Positions 17,218 to 25,601 of a stretch of 64,000 bases of DNA are shown piece after piece. The stretch is from positions 1,475,001-1,539,000 of the forward strand of contig NC_019676.1 of assembly GCF_000316625.1 (NCBI RefSeq). Reading direction: 5' to 3'. Made by a program: the position numbers and the translations under genes. Under the pieces are notes generated by a model. It made no database searches and was not told the DNA's origin. It saw nothing but the letters and a program-made list of their open reading frames with translations. Every line of letters starts with the position of its first letter. The stretch's first letter is position 1. This stretch comes from Nostoc sp. PCC 7107 (GTDB lineage: Bacteria; Cyanobacteriota; Cyanobacteriia; Cyanobacteriales; Nostocaceae).

Positions 17218-18531
17218 TTAGCCAACAGATGCCAGAACTTTTTCCGATGCAAAATAAGCATTTTGTTCAGCACGAAGTTGGTCACAAAGTCTACCTTTGG
17301 GTAATTCTACATCGTCGTAAGTTAGGACTTGATCACGAGGAATATCTCGTTTTAAACGACAGCCTTCTGCTAAACCCATTGGTAATAGTTTTTGGGCTTG
17401 GACAACGGAAGAATTTTCACATTGACCGTAAGTCATATAGTAACCAATACCATCAAGTGTTTCGCCAGCTGGCAAATCGATTTTGGCAGTTGTGACTACA
17501 TCTACCAATGGTTTACCAATAGGAGCCATAACAGCATCGTGGAAGAGAACAGCACGCGCTACAGACAGGGGAACTTCAAAATGGCAGAGGTGATAAGGAG
17601 TATAGAAACTATAGAGAGGCCCTTCACCTAATTTGTAGAGGTTGAGGTAGTGGCGTTGTTTGGGGTCATCGTGAGTAGCGAAGACAAATACACCAGGGCC
17701 GGGTTTAGCACCAACTACATAATCAACAATTCCGCCTAATTCTTTGAGTTGGTCAATGTCGTACATATTGGTCATTTCATCAACATGACCTGCGAAGTCA
17801 TAGCCAAGCATTCCGCGCTTGGCGACTTGCATTCCGGTGGCGTTAGCAACGATCGCCTGCTCGAAGGAAATTTTGCTACCATCAGCAAAGCTTGTCACCA
17901 TGTGGGCTTTTTGTCCCCAGCGTTTAGCAAAGCCTTCTTGGGTTGTGGGGTTGCGATAGGGGTCTTGCAATCCTTTGATGTTACCGCATAGTAATGGTGT
18001 CAGACCTATGCTCTGTACAAATCTGTAAAGATTCATTTCTACCCCTGGTTGGTCGCCATCACAAGCACTGAGGATCACGCCAGCTTTGTCAGCGTAGACT
18101 TTGAGGATAGAGCCAACTGTACCGTCAAGTTCGGCATTCATCATAATGACATGCTTGCGATGAGCGATCGCTTCCATGACAACATGAGCGCCAAATTCAA
18201 CTGCGCCAGTCACTTCAATAATTGCTTCGATGCTTTCTGATTGGCAGATTAACTTAGCCTCATCTGTAACGACATATTTACCGCTGGCGATCGCATCTTC
18301 TAAATCGCTCACAGTGTTAATAACTTGAATATCTTCAATCCCAGCTTCTGTATAAGCTCGTTTAGCTCCATCAATACTGCGATTGAAGATAGCAACTAAC
18401 TCCATTCCCGGTACTGAATTAATAATTTGGTTGGCAATTCCTCGCCCCATAAAACCAGCACCAATCATTCCCACTTTGATGGGATTACCAGCTGCGGCAC
18501 GAGCTTTTAAAGCATTATCAATAATAATCAT
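17218..18531 (-). CDS. NAD(P)-dependent oxidoreductase with SAF domain
   Basis: The 437-residue product has an N-terminal Rossmann fold (IKVGMIGAGFMGRGIANQI, about residues 18-36), a homoserine-dehydrogenase-like middle (EVTGAVEFGAHVV, ACDGDQPGVEMNL) and a C-terminal SAF-type segment (MGLAEGCRLKRDIPRDQVLTYDDVEL). An AGAGGA ribosome site lies just before the ATG. Such proteins recur in polysaccharide loci next to RfbC-like and cytidylyltransferase genes, where they may reduce or rearrange a sugar nucleotide; the reaction is not established to my knowledge. I read it as the counterpart of the dehydrogenase gene beside rfbC in the Anabaena HEP island. Confidence 0.8.
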   Translation of the reverse strand: MIIIDNALKARAAAGNPIKVGMIGAGFMGRGIANQIINSVPGMELVAIFNRSIDGAKRAYTEAGIEDIQVINTVSDLEDAIASGKYVVTDEAKLICQSESIEAIIEVTGAVEFGAHVVMEAIAHRKHVIMMNAELDGTVGSILKVYADKAGVILSACDGDQPGVEMNLYRFVQSIGLTPLLCGNIKGLQDPYRNPTTQEGFAKRWGQKAHMVTSFADGSKISFEQAIVANATGMQVAKRGMLGYDFAGHVDEMTNMYDIDQLKELGGIVDYVVGAKPGPGVFVFATHDDPKQRHYLNLYKLGEGPLYSFYTPYHLCHFEVPLSVARAVLFHDAVMAPIGKPLVDVVTTAKIDLPAGETLDGIGYYMTYGQCENSSVVQAQKLLPMGLAEGCRLKRDIPRDQVLTYDDVELPKGRLCDQLRAEQNAYFASEKVLASVG

Positions 18532-18598
18532 GAAATTCCTCTGATTGCTATTTTTATGTATTAAACAGACAGATTATCAGCAGTTAATAAACTACTAA

Positions 18599-19168
18599 CT
18601 ATACACTTGCTGCAACTTCCTCACCTTCTCCCACACGCATCATACTTAACAAAGGCCAATTTAAATCTTTCTCAGAAATTTCTGTGACTTCTACAGGCCA
18701 TTCAATGTTAAAAAATGGGTCATCATAACGCAGACCTCTTTCATATCCTGGTGTATAAAACTCACCAACTTGATAGATTACTTCCGCATCATCTGTTAAT
18801 GCTTGATAGCCGTGAGCAAACATTTCCGGCACATACAAAGCCCGGCGATTATCTGCGGTTAGTTCCACGCCAATATGAGATAAAAATGTCGGAGAATCAG
18901 GACGCATATCAATAATTACGTCATAAATTGCCCCTTTGGTGCAGCGAACTAATTTTGTTTCGGCTGCGGGTTGCAGTTGATAGTGCATTCCCCGCAAAGT
19001 ACCTTTTTTGTAGTTATAAGACAAGTTACATTGAGCAACAACTGGCTTTAAACCGTGAGCTTCAAATTCTTGAGCGCAGAAATAACGAGCAAAAAAACCA
19101 CGATGATCGCTTCTTGCTTCTAAATCAATAATGTAAGCATCTTTGAGATTGGTAGCGGTGAAAATCAT
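18599..19168 (-). CDS. rfbC: dTDP-4-dehydrorhamnose 3,5-epimerase-like (RfbC)
   Basis: The 189-residue product has the family length and cupin fold. Visible motifs are DHRGFFARYF, GTLRGMHYQ with the catalytic-base histidine, GAIYDVIIDMR, VPEMFAHGYQAL, and EVIYQVGEFYTPGYERGLRYDDP. A GAGG ribosome site precedes the ATG. RfbC enzymes epimerise C3 and C5 of a 4-keto-6-deoxy NDP-hexose. No RmlA/B/D partners are in the window; the nearest nucleotidyltransferase makes CDP-glucose, so the true substrate may be CDP-linked and the enzyme may epimerise only one carbon. Symbol given for family, not substrate. Confidence 0.88.
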   Translation of the reverse strand: MIFTATNLKDAYIIDLEARSDHRGFFARYFCAQEFEAHGLKPVVAQCNLSYNYKKGTLRGMHYQLQPAAETKLVRCTKGAIYDVIIDMRPDSPTFLSHIGVELTADNRRALYVPEMFAHGYQALTDDAEVIYQVGEFYTPGYERGLRYDDPFFNIEWPVEVTEISEKDLNWPLLSMMRVGEGEEVAASV

Positions 19169-19200
19169 GAATTACCTCGATATTAATGTGGGCTAATTAG

Positions 19201-20049
19201 TTAAACAATAACTTTATCTACTTCAGATAGAGAAAGTTCAGCTTTGGGATAGGTATCATCCCAGAATTGGGTACAAAGGTCTGGTCTTTCAGGTGGATTA
19301 GCGGTGTAACAAAAGAATAGTGTTGACCGCGTTTGGGTGCGGACAGTTCCATGATGTAAAGTATTTTTGGTATCGACAAAAATGACTGTACCTGCTGGCC
19401 CTGGGCAAGATTTCCACGCTGATTTAGGAATGATATTTTTCACTTGTTCATCATCAATCCCCATATAACTTGATTTCCAAAGTTGGTAGTAAAGTCTCCA
19501 ATACTTCCAACTAAATACAGGGGTTAAAGAACGAGGAAGATATTCAAAAGGCCCAGTTTTTGCTTCTACATCGTTCAAGCAAACAAAGATTTTGATCAGG
19601 CGGCGGTCTTCTGCATCACTATGCCATAACAAAGTACCGAATTGATGATCGCTAGGAAAATCTTGGCGTAAATGTACACCATGAAAAGTAATGGGAAACC
19701 CAATATAATTTTCAATAATATTTAGCAGTCTTTCCTGGGTTGCCCAATTATAAAACTCTGGTAAACCCGTAACTGTGGTTATTTGCGGCCACTTTTCTGC
19801 TAGATGCTCGTTGTTGGGATTTTGCATCCGAGACAATTGCTCGTAAGCAGCTTTGAGTAGTTCTGAGGTGGAATCTAAGCCTAAATCTGCTAATGTTGTC
19901 ACGCAAACGCCATCTTTTTGTAGCGCCTCAAGAATTAGGCGATCGCGTTTTTCTAATGCAGGTAAATTTTTTGTATGTTGCCAACGTTTGAGGCTAAAAA
20001 CTAAATCGGAGTATAGAGAAGATATTTTGTATTTAATTGTCTTCAGCAT
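19201..20049 (-). CDS. phytanoyl-CoA dioxygenase (PhyH)-like protein, second of a tandem pair
   Basis: I start at the ATG at 20049 because the paralogue upstream begins at the matching place; the longer frame to 20277 overlaps that paralogue. The 282-residue product has the Fe(II)/2-oxoglutarate facial triad: H143 and D145 in LLWHSDAED, a distal His in LHHGTVRTQTR (232/233) and a candidate 2-OG-binding Arg at 237 or 241. It aligns residue for residue over most of its length with the next gene (for example PALEKRD/PALEEGD, FHGVHLR, GPFEY, YTANPP). Likely hydroxylates a sugar or small molecule in envelope-polysaccharide synthesis; the substrate is unknown. Confidence 0.8.
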   Translation of the reverse strand: MLKTIKYKISSLYSDLVFSLKRWQHTKNLPALEKRDRLILEALQKDGVCVTTLADLGLDSTSELLKAAYEQLSRMQNPNNEHLAEKWPQITTVTGLPEFYNWATQERLLNIIENYIGFPITFHGVHLRQDFPSDHQFGTLLWHSDAEDRRLIKIFVCLNDVEAKTGPFEYLPRSLTPVFSWKYWRLYYQLWKSSYMGIDDEQVKNIIPKSAWKSCPGPAGTVIFVDTKNTLHHGTVRTQTRSTLFFCYTANPPERPDLCTQFWDDTYPKAELSLSEVDKVIV

Positions 20050-20113
20050 GACTAGATAATGGCAATTATTGTGAGTCAAAAATTGGGAATTACTTGAGTA
20101 ATTTTCTATGCTA

Positions 20114-20947
20114 CTAAGAAATTTCTTGCAGCATTTCTGGTTTGCTAAAAGTATCATCCCAATATTGAGTACAAAGTTCTGGGCGCTTGGGTGGGTTAGC
20201 GGTATAGACAAAAAATAGTGCTGACCGAGCTTCTGTGCGAATAGTACCGTGATGTAGAGCCATTCTAGGATCTGCAATCACCACTGTACCTGCTGCACCT
20301 GTGCAAGATTTCCAAGCTGATTTGGGAATAATTTTTTGTATTTGTTCATTGTTAATTCCTAAGTAGCCTGACTGCCAAAGTTTGTAATCAACTCGATAGG
20401 AATTTAAATGAGGAAAAGATGCTAAATGTAAAGGAATATATTCAAATGGCCCGTGCTTATCTTCAACATCATGAAGATAAATAATTACCTTGACCATTTT
20501 GCGGTCTTCGGAATCTTTATGCCACAATAATGTGCCGAATTGGTGTTGATTGGGAAAGTCTTTGCGTAAATGGACACCGTGGAAAGCGACAGGTAAACCT
20601 ATGTAGTTTTCAATTATTTTTAATAGTCTGTTGTCTCGTCCCCAATTAAAAAATTCTGGTACATCGGTAACTGTATAAATTTGTGGTAATTTTTCACTCA
20701 AATGAGTGTTATTGACATCTGCCATTCTGCTTAATTGTTGATAAGCAGCTTTTAACAGTTCTGGGGTGGATGTTAAGCCTAAGTCAGTGAGTGAGTTTAC
20801 ATAAGCGCCTTCCCGTTTGAGTGTTTTAACAATTTGGCGATCGCCTTCTTCTAGTGCTGGTAGTTTGGGTGCATATTGCCAGAGTTTTATTCTATAAGCT
20901 AACTCTGCGTTCAGTGTTGCCATTTTGCCTGTAAGTTTATTTAGCAT
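20114..20947 (-). CDS. phytanoyl-CoA dioxygenase (PhyH)-like protein, first of a tandem pair
   Basis: The start at 20947 (MLNKLTGKMATL) avoids overlap with the GT2 gene ending at 20955 and leaves an 8-bp gap; the product is 277 residues. H143 and D145 of LLWHKDSED, the distal His in LHHGTIRTEAR and the following Arg form the dioxygenase active site. It is a clear paralogue of its downstream neighbour, with the same triad positions. The intergenic DNA between the paralogues is only 64 bp, so the pair arose by local duplication. The neighbouring LhgO-like gene could supply 2-oxoglutarate, the co-substrate. Confidence 0.8.
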   Translation of the reverse strand: MLNKLTGKMATLNAELAYRIKLWQYAPKLPALEEGDRQIVKTLKREGAYVNSLTDLGLTSTPELLKAAYQQLSRMADVNNTHLSEKLPQIYTVTDVPEFFNWGRDNRLLKIIENYIGLPVAFHGVHLRKDFPNQHQFGTLLWHKDSEDRKMVKVIIYLHDVEDKHGPFEYIPLHLASFPHLNSYRVDYKLWQSGYLGINNEQIQKIIPKSAWKSCTGAAGTVVIADPRMALHHGTIRTEARSALFFVYTANPPKRPELCTQYWDDTFSKPEMLQEIS

Positions 20948-20954
20948 AAGATAA

Positions 20955-21998
20955 TTACTTGGTTTTGATAATTGATTTAAGTTGCGATCGCCTGTTATTT
21001 GCTGTTCGTACTTCTTGCGGTGTTGGTTCATTAGCTTCGGCAAGTTTCAAGTCTTTTAAAGCCATGACATCAAAAGCAGAAAGACTCACTAAAGCTACAA
21101 AGGGAATCGCTACCTTAATAGCAGATACAGGCCATCTTCTTAAAGCACCTAAGAAAACTTTTAAATTAACTTCCTTGCTATTTTGTAACAGCATCCGTCG
21201 GCAAAATTCTTTAGAATATCCACATTTTCCCAGTTTCAAAATTACTTCGGGAATGTGTTTATACTGCATTAACAAGGCAGATTGAGGCTCTTTTTGCCAA
21301 TAACTCACGCCCACAATACATTCTAAGTAAGTCTCTTTAGTGACAATTATTTTGCCATGTGCAGCACAATAACCAGCTAAGTATGCTAAAGATATCCAGT
21401 TACTCGCCGCATCTGGCCAAATTTCCAAGGCGCGTTTGATTAAGTCACTGCTGTAAACACTAGCAGTCAGAAAAATAACTGCACCAACACTTTTAGAAAA
21501 ACAATGTTCAAATATGGCTTTACTATTTCCAGCGCCATCTTCTGCATCAGCATCAAACCAGCGATTTCCAACAATTGTGGGCGGATGTACTGGTTCACCA
21601 GTAATTTTATTACGTCCAGAAAAGTTGAGAAATAATAAGCCTAAATCTTCATTATTTTGGAGCTTATTGATAATATAAGGAATTGTTCGATCTTGAATTG
21701 GATCATCATCGCCAATTGTCCAAACATATTTGGTTGTAGAAGAACTTAGGCAATACATAATATTTTTCATTACGCCTAAATTTTCAAGATTTCTATTAGA
21801 TCTAAAAGTGATATTACTCAGTTTTTCTTGCCATTTTTCAATTACAACTTGAGTATGATCTGTAGAACAGTTATCGGAAACTAAAATTTCACAATCAGAT
21901 TCAAAACCTTGAATTGCGTTTGCTAACCATGCTAACTGTTTATTCAGCAATTCAGCCCGATTATAAGTAGGTATAGCAATTGTCAGTAATTTATTCAT
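20955..21998 (-). CDS. glycosyltransferase family 2, second of a tandem pair
   Basis: From the ATG at 21998 the product is 347 residues; the frame is open to 22022. It begins MNKLLTIAIPTYNRAELL, identical over 18 residues to its upstream neighbour. Other shared blocks are CEILVSDNCSTDHTQ, KYVWTIGDDDPIQ (DDD metal motif) and the C-terminal LGALRRWPVSAIK. The C-terminus carries a hydrophobic stretch that may dock on the membrane. It lies 8 bp before the PhyH gene, so they are probably translated from one mRNA. The duplication suggests two related sugars or linkages. Confidence 0.88.
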   Translation of the reverse strand: MNKLLTIAIPTYNRAELLNKQLAWLANAIQGFESDCEILVSDNCSTDHTQVVIEKWQEKLSNITFRSNRNLENLGVMKNIMYCLSSSTTKYVWTIGDDDPIQDRTIPYIINKLQNNEDLGLLFLNFSGRNKITGEPVHPPTIVGNRWFDADAEDGAGNSKAIFEHCFSKSVGAVIFLTASVYSSDLIKRALEIWPDAASNWISLAYLAGYCAAHGKIIVTKETYLECIVGVSYWQKEPQSALLMQYKHIPEVILKLGKCGYSKEFCRRMLLQNSKEVNLKVFLGALRRWPVSAIKVAIPFVALVSLSAFDVMALKDLKLAEANEPTPQEVRTANNRRSQLKSIIKTK

Positions 21999-22028
21999 AA
22001 TTTCAGGAATAATGTTCGTCAAATATCA

Positions 22029-22994
22029 CTATGTTTCGCTTTGAAAACTCGACTTAATTGCTTTTGGTAGAAACAGCAAGTTACGTGTAGATCCAATTAC
22101 TAAAATGAGATAAGCAATAATAATATTCATTGCTAAAGCTGGCCATCTTCTTAAAGCTCCCAAGAAAATTATCCAGTCACTCTTGGTGATGATATTCTGC
22201 AAAATCATTTGCAGACAAAATGTTTGAGAATATCCAATCTCTAAAAGTTTTGCATATATTTCCGGGATATAAATATATCTCATCATGATTGACCATGTTG
22301 GATCTTGCTCTAAATAACTAGCGTGCATTGTACATTCTAAATAATTATCTTTAGTAACAATCACGCTGCCGTGAATCGCACAAAATCCTGTCCAATATGC
22401 TTGAGAAGCTAAATTTTTACAAGAAGATGTCCACTGTTGTAAAGCGCGTTTGACTAATGCTGTTTGATAGACAGTTGCTGTCATAAAAATTACGCCACCA
22501 AAACTTTCTTTCAGATAACGTTGTAATGCAGCTTTACCATCAGTTAGGGGAGCGTCACTATCACTATTAAACCAACGTTCTACAGTGATTTGATTGGTTA
22601 ATTTATCTCGTCCGCAGCAGTTTAAAAAGATTAGTGCTACATCAGGATGCTGCTGGATTTTTTTGAACAAAAATGCTAGAGCATTTTCCTGGATTGGGTC
22701 ATCATCTCCCACTGTCCAAACATATTTGCTACTAGCAGCTTGAATACAGGCAGCAATGTTAGGCATTAAACCTATATTCTCTTGATTTCTCTGAGATTTA
22801 AATGTTGTTTTACTAAAGATAGACTGCCATTTTTTAATGATTTCTTGAGTGTTATCTGTGGAACAATTATCAGAAATAATAATTTCACATTCAGCTTCAA
22901 ATCCTTGAATAGCTTTTGCTAACCAGCAGAGTTGCTTTTCTAGAAGTTCAGCGCGATTATATGTAGGTATAGCAATGGTAAGTAGTTTATTCAT
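22029..22994 (-). CDS. glycosyltransferase family 2, first of a tandem pair
   Basis: The ATG at 22994 gives 321 residues starting with the same 18 residues as the downstream paralogue; the longer frame to 23087 reads through a palindromic hairpin (23043-23077) and is rejected. Motifs are IIISDNCSTDNTQ, KYVWTVGDDDPIQ and the C-terminal FLGALRRWPALAMN before a hydrophobic helix. The 30-bp gap to the next GT2 indicates one transcript. Role: inverting transfer of a sugar in the envelope polysaccharide; donor unknown. Confidence 0.87.
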   Translation of the reverse strand: MNKLLTIAIPTYNRAELLEKQLCWLAKAIQGFEAECEIIISDNCSTDNTQEIIKKWQSIFSKTTFKSQRNQENIGLMPNIAACIQAASSKYVWTVGDDDPIQENALAFLFKKIQQHPDVALIFLNCCGRDKLTNQITVERWFNSDSDAPLTDGKAALQRYLKESFGGVIFMTATVYQTALVKRALQQWTSSCKNLASQAYWTGFCAIHGSVIVTKDNYLECTMHASYLEQDPTWSIMMRYIYIPEIYAKLLEIGYSQTFCLQMILQNIITKSDWIIFLGALRRWPALAMNIIIAYLILVIGSTRNLLFLPKAIKSSFQSET

Positions 22995-23042
22995 TTTTTT
23001 AGAACAAAAATCAATTTCAAAATAAGGTTTACTTGTAATATC

Positions 23043-23077
23043 TAGATACCCGAATTCTTTAAGAATTCGGGTATCTA
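23043..23077. repeat. 35-bp near-perfect palindrome (hairpin family)
   Basis: TAGATACCCGAATTCTT (23043-23059) and AAGAATTCGGGTATCTA (23061-23077) are exact complements around one central base. It sits between the epimerase stop and the first GT2 start. Being inside the operon, it may be an mRNA-stabilising or attenuating hairpin rather than a full terminator. Confidence 0.75.
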
Positions 23078-23096
23078 ATTTATCCAATATCAGGAC

Positions 23097-24125
23097 TTAC
23101 TTTCTATTCCAGAAAAAATCTTTGTCAATTTGTTCAGTACGAATGAGATACTCTAGCTGTTTTAAGCGAGTAAAGCCTCTAAACAAAAAGGTGTCTTCAG
23201 TCATATCAATTTGACTGAATAAATTAAACAGTTGTTGTGCGCCTAATAGAGCATTCCAATCACATTTGAATCCAGGTAAAATGCTGTTAATTTTCTCGAA
23301 GGATACGCGATAACTGCGATTATCTGCCCCATTTTGACCAAAGCTTAATTTACAGCCGGGGAAAGTATCAGCAATAATTTCAGCAATTTCTTTGACTCGA
23401 TAGTTATTAGCAGTATCGCCAACATTAAAAATCTGATTGTGTACAATATCACGCGGTGCTTCTAAAGCGCAAACAATGGCTTTACAAATATCAAGGGCGT
23501 GGACTAATGGCCGCCAAGGTGTACCATCACTGATCATTTTGATTTCTTTGCTTGTCCAAGCTAACCCGGCGAGGTTGTTCAACACGATATCAAATCGCAT
23601 TCTGGGGGAAGCGCCAAAGGCTGTAGCATTCCGCATGAATGTAGGGGAAAAATCGTCATCAGCCAGCGGTGTAACATCTCGTTCTACAAGGGTTTTACAT
23701 TCGGCGTAGGCGGTTTGAGGATTCACGGGAGATTCTTCTGTGACATCGCCTTCGGTAGCGACCCCATAAACACTACACGAAGACATATAGACGAAGCGTC
23801 GCACGCCCATTGTTTTGGCTAAGTTAGCGAGGCGTACAGAACCTACGTGATTGATTTCGTAGGTGATATTTGGTGCTAATTGTCCCGTGGGGTCATTGGA
23901 AAGTTCCGCCATGTGAACGATCGCTTCTACACCTTCTAAATCTTCGGGGGTGATGTGGCGGATATCTTTGTTGAGGGTTTTAGCTGTAATGTCTGTACCG
24001 TTGTATAGCCAACCAACTTTATAAAAGCCCGTATCAACGCCGATGACTTCATGTCCACGTTCAATTAACAGAGGAGGCAATAAAGAACCTAGATAGCCTT
24101 CTGTTCCAGTTACTAATATTTTCAT
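23097..24125 (-). CDS. NAD-dependent epimerase/dehydratase (extended SDR)
   Basis: The 342-residue product starts MKILVTGTEGYLGSLLPPLL, the GxxGxxG Rossmann signature of extended SDRs. The catalytic set is SSCSVYG (serine) and YAECK (YxxxK). Later blocks RNATAFGASPRMRFD and FNVGDTANNYRVKEI are typical of sugar-nucleotide epimerases and dehydratases. With the cytidylyltransferase upstream it could act as a CDP-glucose 4,6-dehydratase or an epimerase on the resulting keto sugar; sequence alone does not decide. The gap to the LhgO-like gene is 157 bp and without a terminator hairpin. Confidence 0.85.
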   Translation of the reverse strand: MKILVTGTEGYLGSLLPPLLIERGHEVIGVDTGFYKVGWLYNGTDITAKTLNKDIRHITPEDLEGVEAIVHMAELSNDPTGQLAPNITYEINHVGSVRLANLAKTMGVRRFVYMSSCSVYGVATEGDVTEESPVNPQTAYAECKTLVERDVTPLADDDFSPTFMRNATAFGASPRMRFDIVLNNLAGLAWTSKEIKMISDGTPWRPLVHALDICKAIVCALEAPRDIVHNQIFNVGDTANNYRVKEIAEIIADTFPGCKLSFGQNGADNRSYRVSFEKINSILPGFKCDWNALLGAQQLFNLFSQIDMTEDTFLFRGFTRLKQLEYLIRTEQIDKDFFWNRK

Positions 24126-24282
24126 TGTGGGAAATTCCTATAAAATTGCTTTCAGAAAATTCAGAATTCTGAATTTGGTGTTGATTATTTTTGTGGGGTG
24201 TGTTTTTCGGGTAGACAAAATGCCCACCCGATAAGAGATTTAAGAGATGATATTGTCTTTACACCTCTTCCTATTCCCATAC

Positions 24283-25497
24283 TTAGGCAATGACTACAGT
24301 CTCCAGATGGGATTGTTGGGGAACTTGAGAAGCGATCGCTTTACCAATTTCTAAAGAAGATGTGGCTGCTGGTGAAGGTGCATTGCAGACATGAATGGAG
24401 TTTTGACCAGGAATGATCAAAAAGTCATCTACTAGTTTGCCATCATCCATTAAAGCTTGGGCGCGAACTCCCGCATGGGTGGGAACTAAGTCTTCGGCTT
24501 GGACTTCGGGAATCAGTTTTTGCAAACTTTTGACAAATGCTGCTTTGCTAAAGGAACGAATGATTTCTTGAATACCTTCATCAGCATGTTTAGCTGCAAG
24601 TTTCCAGAAACCTGGATAAGTCATCACCTCCGCAAAATCCTTCAAGTCGAAGTCGGTTTTTTTATAACCTTCCCGCTTGAGGCTGAGAACAGCGTTTGGG
24701 CCAGCATGAACTGTACCATCAATCATTTTGGTAAAGTGAACGCCGAGGAAGGGGAAATCGGGGTTAGGCACTGGATAAATGAGAGTTTTCACCAAATAAC
24801 GTTTTTCGGGGGTGAGTTCGTAATATTCGCCCCGGAAAGGTACGATTTTAGCGTTGGGTTCTACTCCACCTAACTTAGCAATGCGATCGCTATGCAATCC
24901 GGCACAATTGATCACAAATTTTGTTTCAAATTTGCCTTGATTTGTTTCTAATACCTGATTTTTCCCACTGGTAGCAATCTTCAATACTTTGGTATTGAGA
25001 CGTAAATCTCCACCTTGTTGTTGAATTAATTGGGCGTATTTTAAACAAACTTGCTTGTAATTAACAATACCAGTTGAAAATACTCGAATGCCAGCTACAC
25101 AACTAACATGAGGTTCAATTTCTTTTACTTCTTCTGGGCTGATTTTCTGGACTGGTAGACCATTTTCTAAGCCGCGTTTGTAGAGATTTTCTAAGCGTGG
25201 TATTTCTTGTTCATCGGTAGCAACAATAACTTTACCGCAGATTTCATGGTCAATTTCATGCTCTTGGCAGAATTCCACCATTGAGCGACTACCATCACGG
25301 CAAAATTTAGCTTTAAAACTCCCTGGTTTGTAATAAATACCAGAGTGAATTACACCACTATTATTGCCGGTTTGGTGAAATGCCCAGTTGCTTTCTTTTT
25401 CTAATACTAGAATGCGTGCTTGTGGATAGCGTTTACCCAAGGACATCGCTGTTGATAAGCCTACTATTCCACCGCCGACAATAGCAAAATCGTACAT
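24283..25497 (-). CDS. lhgO: L-2-hydroxyglutarate oxidase-like FAD enzyme (LhgO)
   Basis: The ATG at 25497 (MYDFAIVGGGIVGLSTAM) gives 404 residues; an ATG at 25509 lies inside a TTTGTCA repeat and would add four repeat-encoded residues. The N-terminus is a DAO-type FAD-binding fold (GGGIVG), followed by HQTGNNSGVIHSGIYY, GVRVF-like and INCAGLHSDRIA blocks and HAGVRAQALMDDG near the end, all characteristic of LhgO/YgaF proteins. These oxidise L-2-hydroxyglutarate to 2-oxoglutarate and pass electrons to the membrane quinone pool. Its presence in a polysaccharide island is unusual and may relate to the downstream 2-OG-dependent dioxygenases. Confidence 0.85.
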   Translation of the reverse strand: MYDFAIVGGGIVGLSTAMSLGKRYPQARILVLEKESNWAFHQTGNNSGVIHSGIYYKPGSFKAKFCRDGSRSMVEFCQEHEIDHEICGKVIVATDEQEIPRLENLYKRGLENGLPVQKISPEEVKEIEPHVSCVAGIRVFSTGIVNYKQVCLKYAQLIQQQGGDLRLNTKVLKIATSGKNQVLETNQGKFETKFVINCAGLHSDRIAKLGGVEPNAKIVPFRGEYYELTPEKRYLVKTLIYPVPNPDFPFLGVHFTKMIDGTVHAGPNAVLSLKREGYKKTDFDLKDFAEVMTYPGFWKLAAKHADEGIQEIIRSFSKAAFVKSLQKLIPEVQAEDLVPTHAGVRAQALMDDGKLVDDFLIIPGQNSIHVCNAPSPAATSSLEIGKAIASQVPQQSHLETVVIA

Positions 25498-25501
25498 ATC
25501 A

Positions 25502-25529
25502 TTTGTCATTTGTCATTTGTCATTTGTCA
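25502..25529. repeat. STRR, four perfect TTTGTCA heptamers
   Basis: Four uninterrupted TTTGTCA units. On the minus strand each unit junction reads TGACAAATG, so the repeat provides ATG codons immediately before the LhgO-like gene. Confidence 0.9.
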
Positions 25530-25561
25530 AAAAGCTGAAAGTAGAAGCTTGAGGATGAAAT

Positions 25562-25596
25562 TTCAGACTTCAGACTTCAGACTTCATACTTCATAC
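25562..25596. repeat. STRR, five heptamers (TTCAGAC x3, TTCATAC x2)
   Basis: Three TTCAGAC units are followed by two TTCATAC units and then a T-run, just after the stop of the cytidylyltransferase gene. On the minus strand this is a purine-rich tract upstream of the LhgO-like gene. Confidence 0.9.
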
Positions 25597-25601
25597 TTTT
25601 T

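Noticed and set aside
25502-25596. Possible CRISPR array
   Set aside because: The units are 7-nt tandem repeats with no spacers and no cas genes; they are STRRs.
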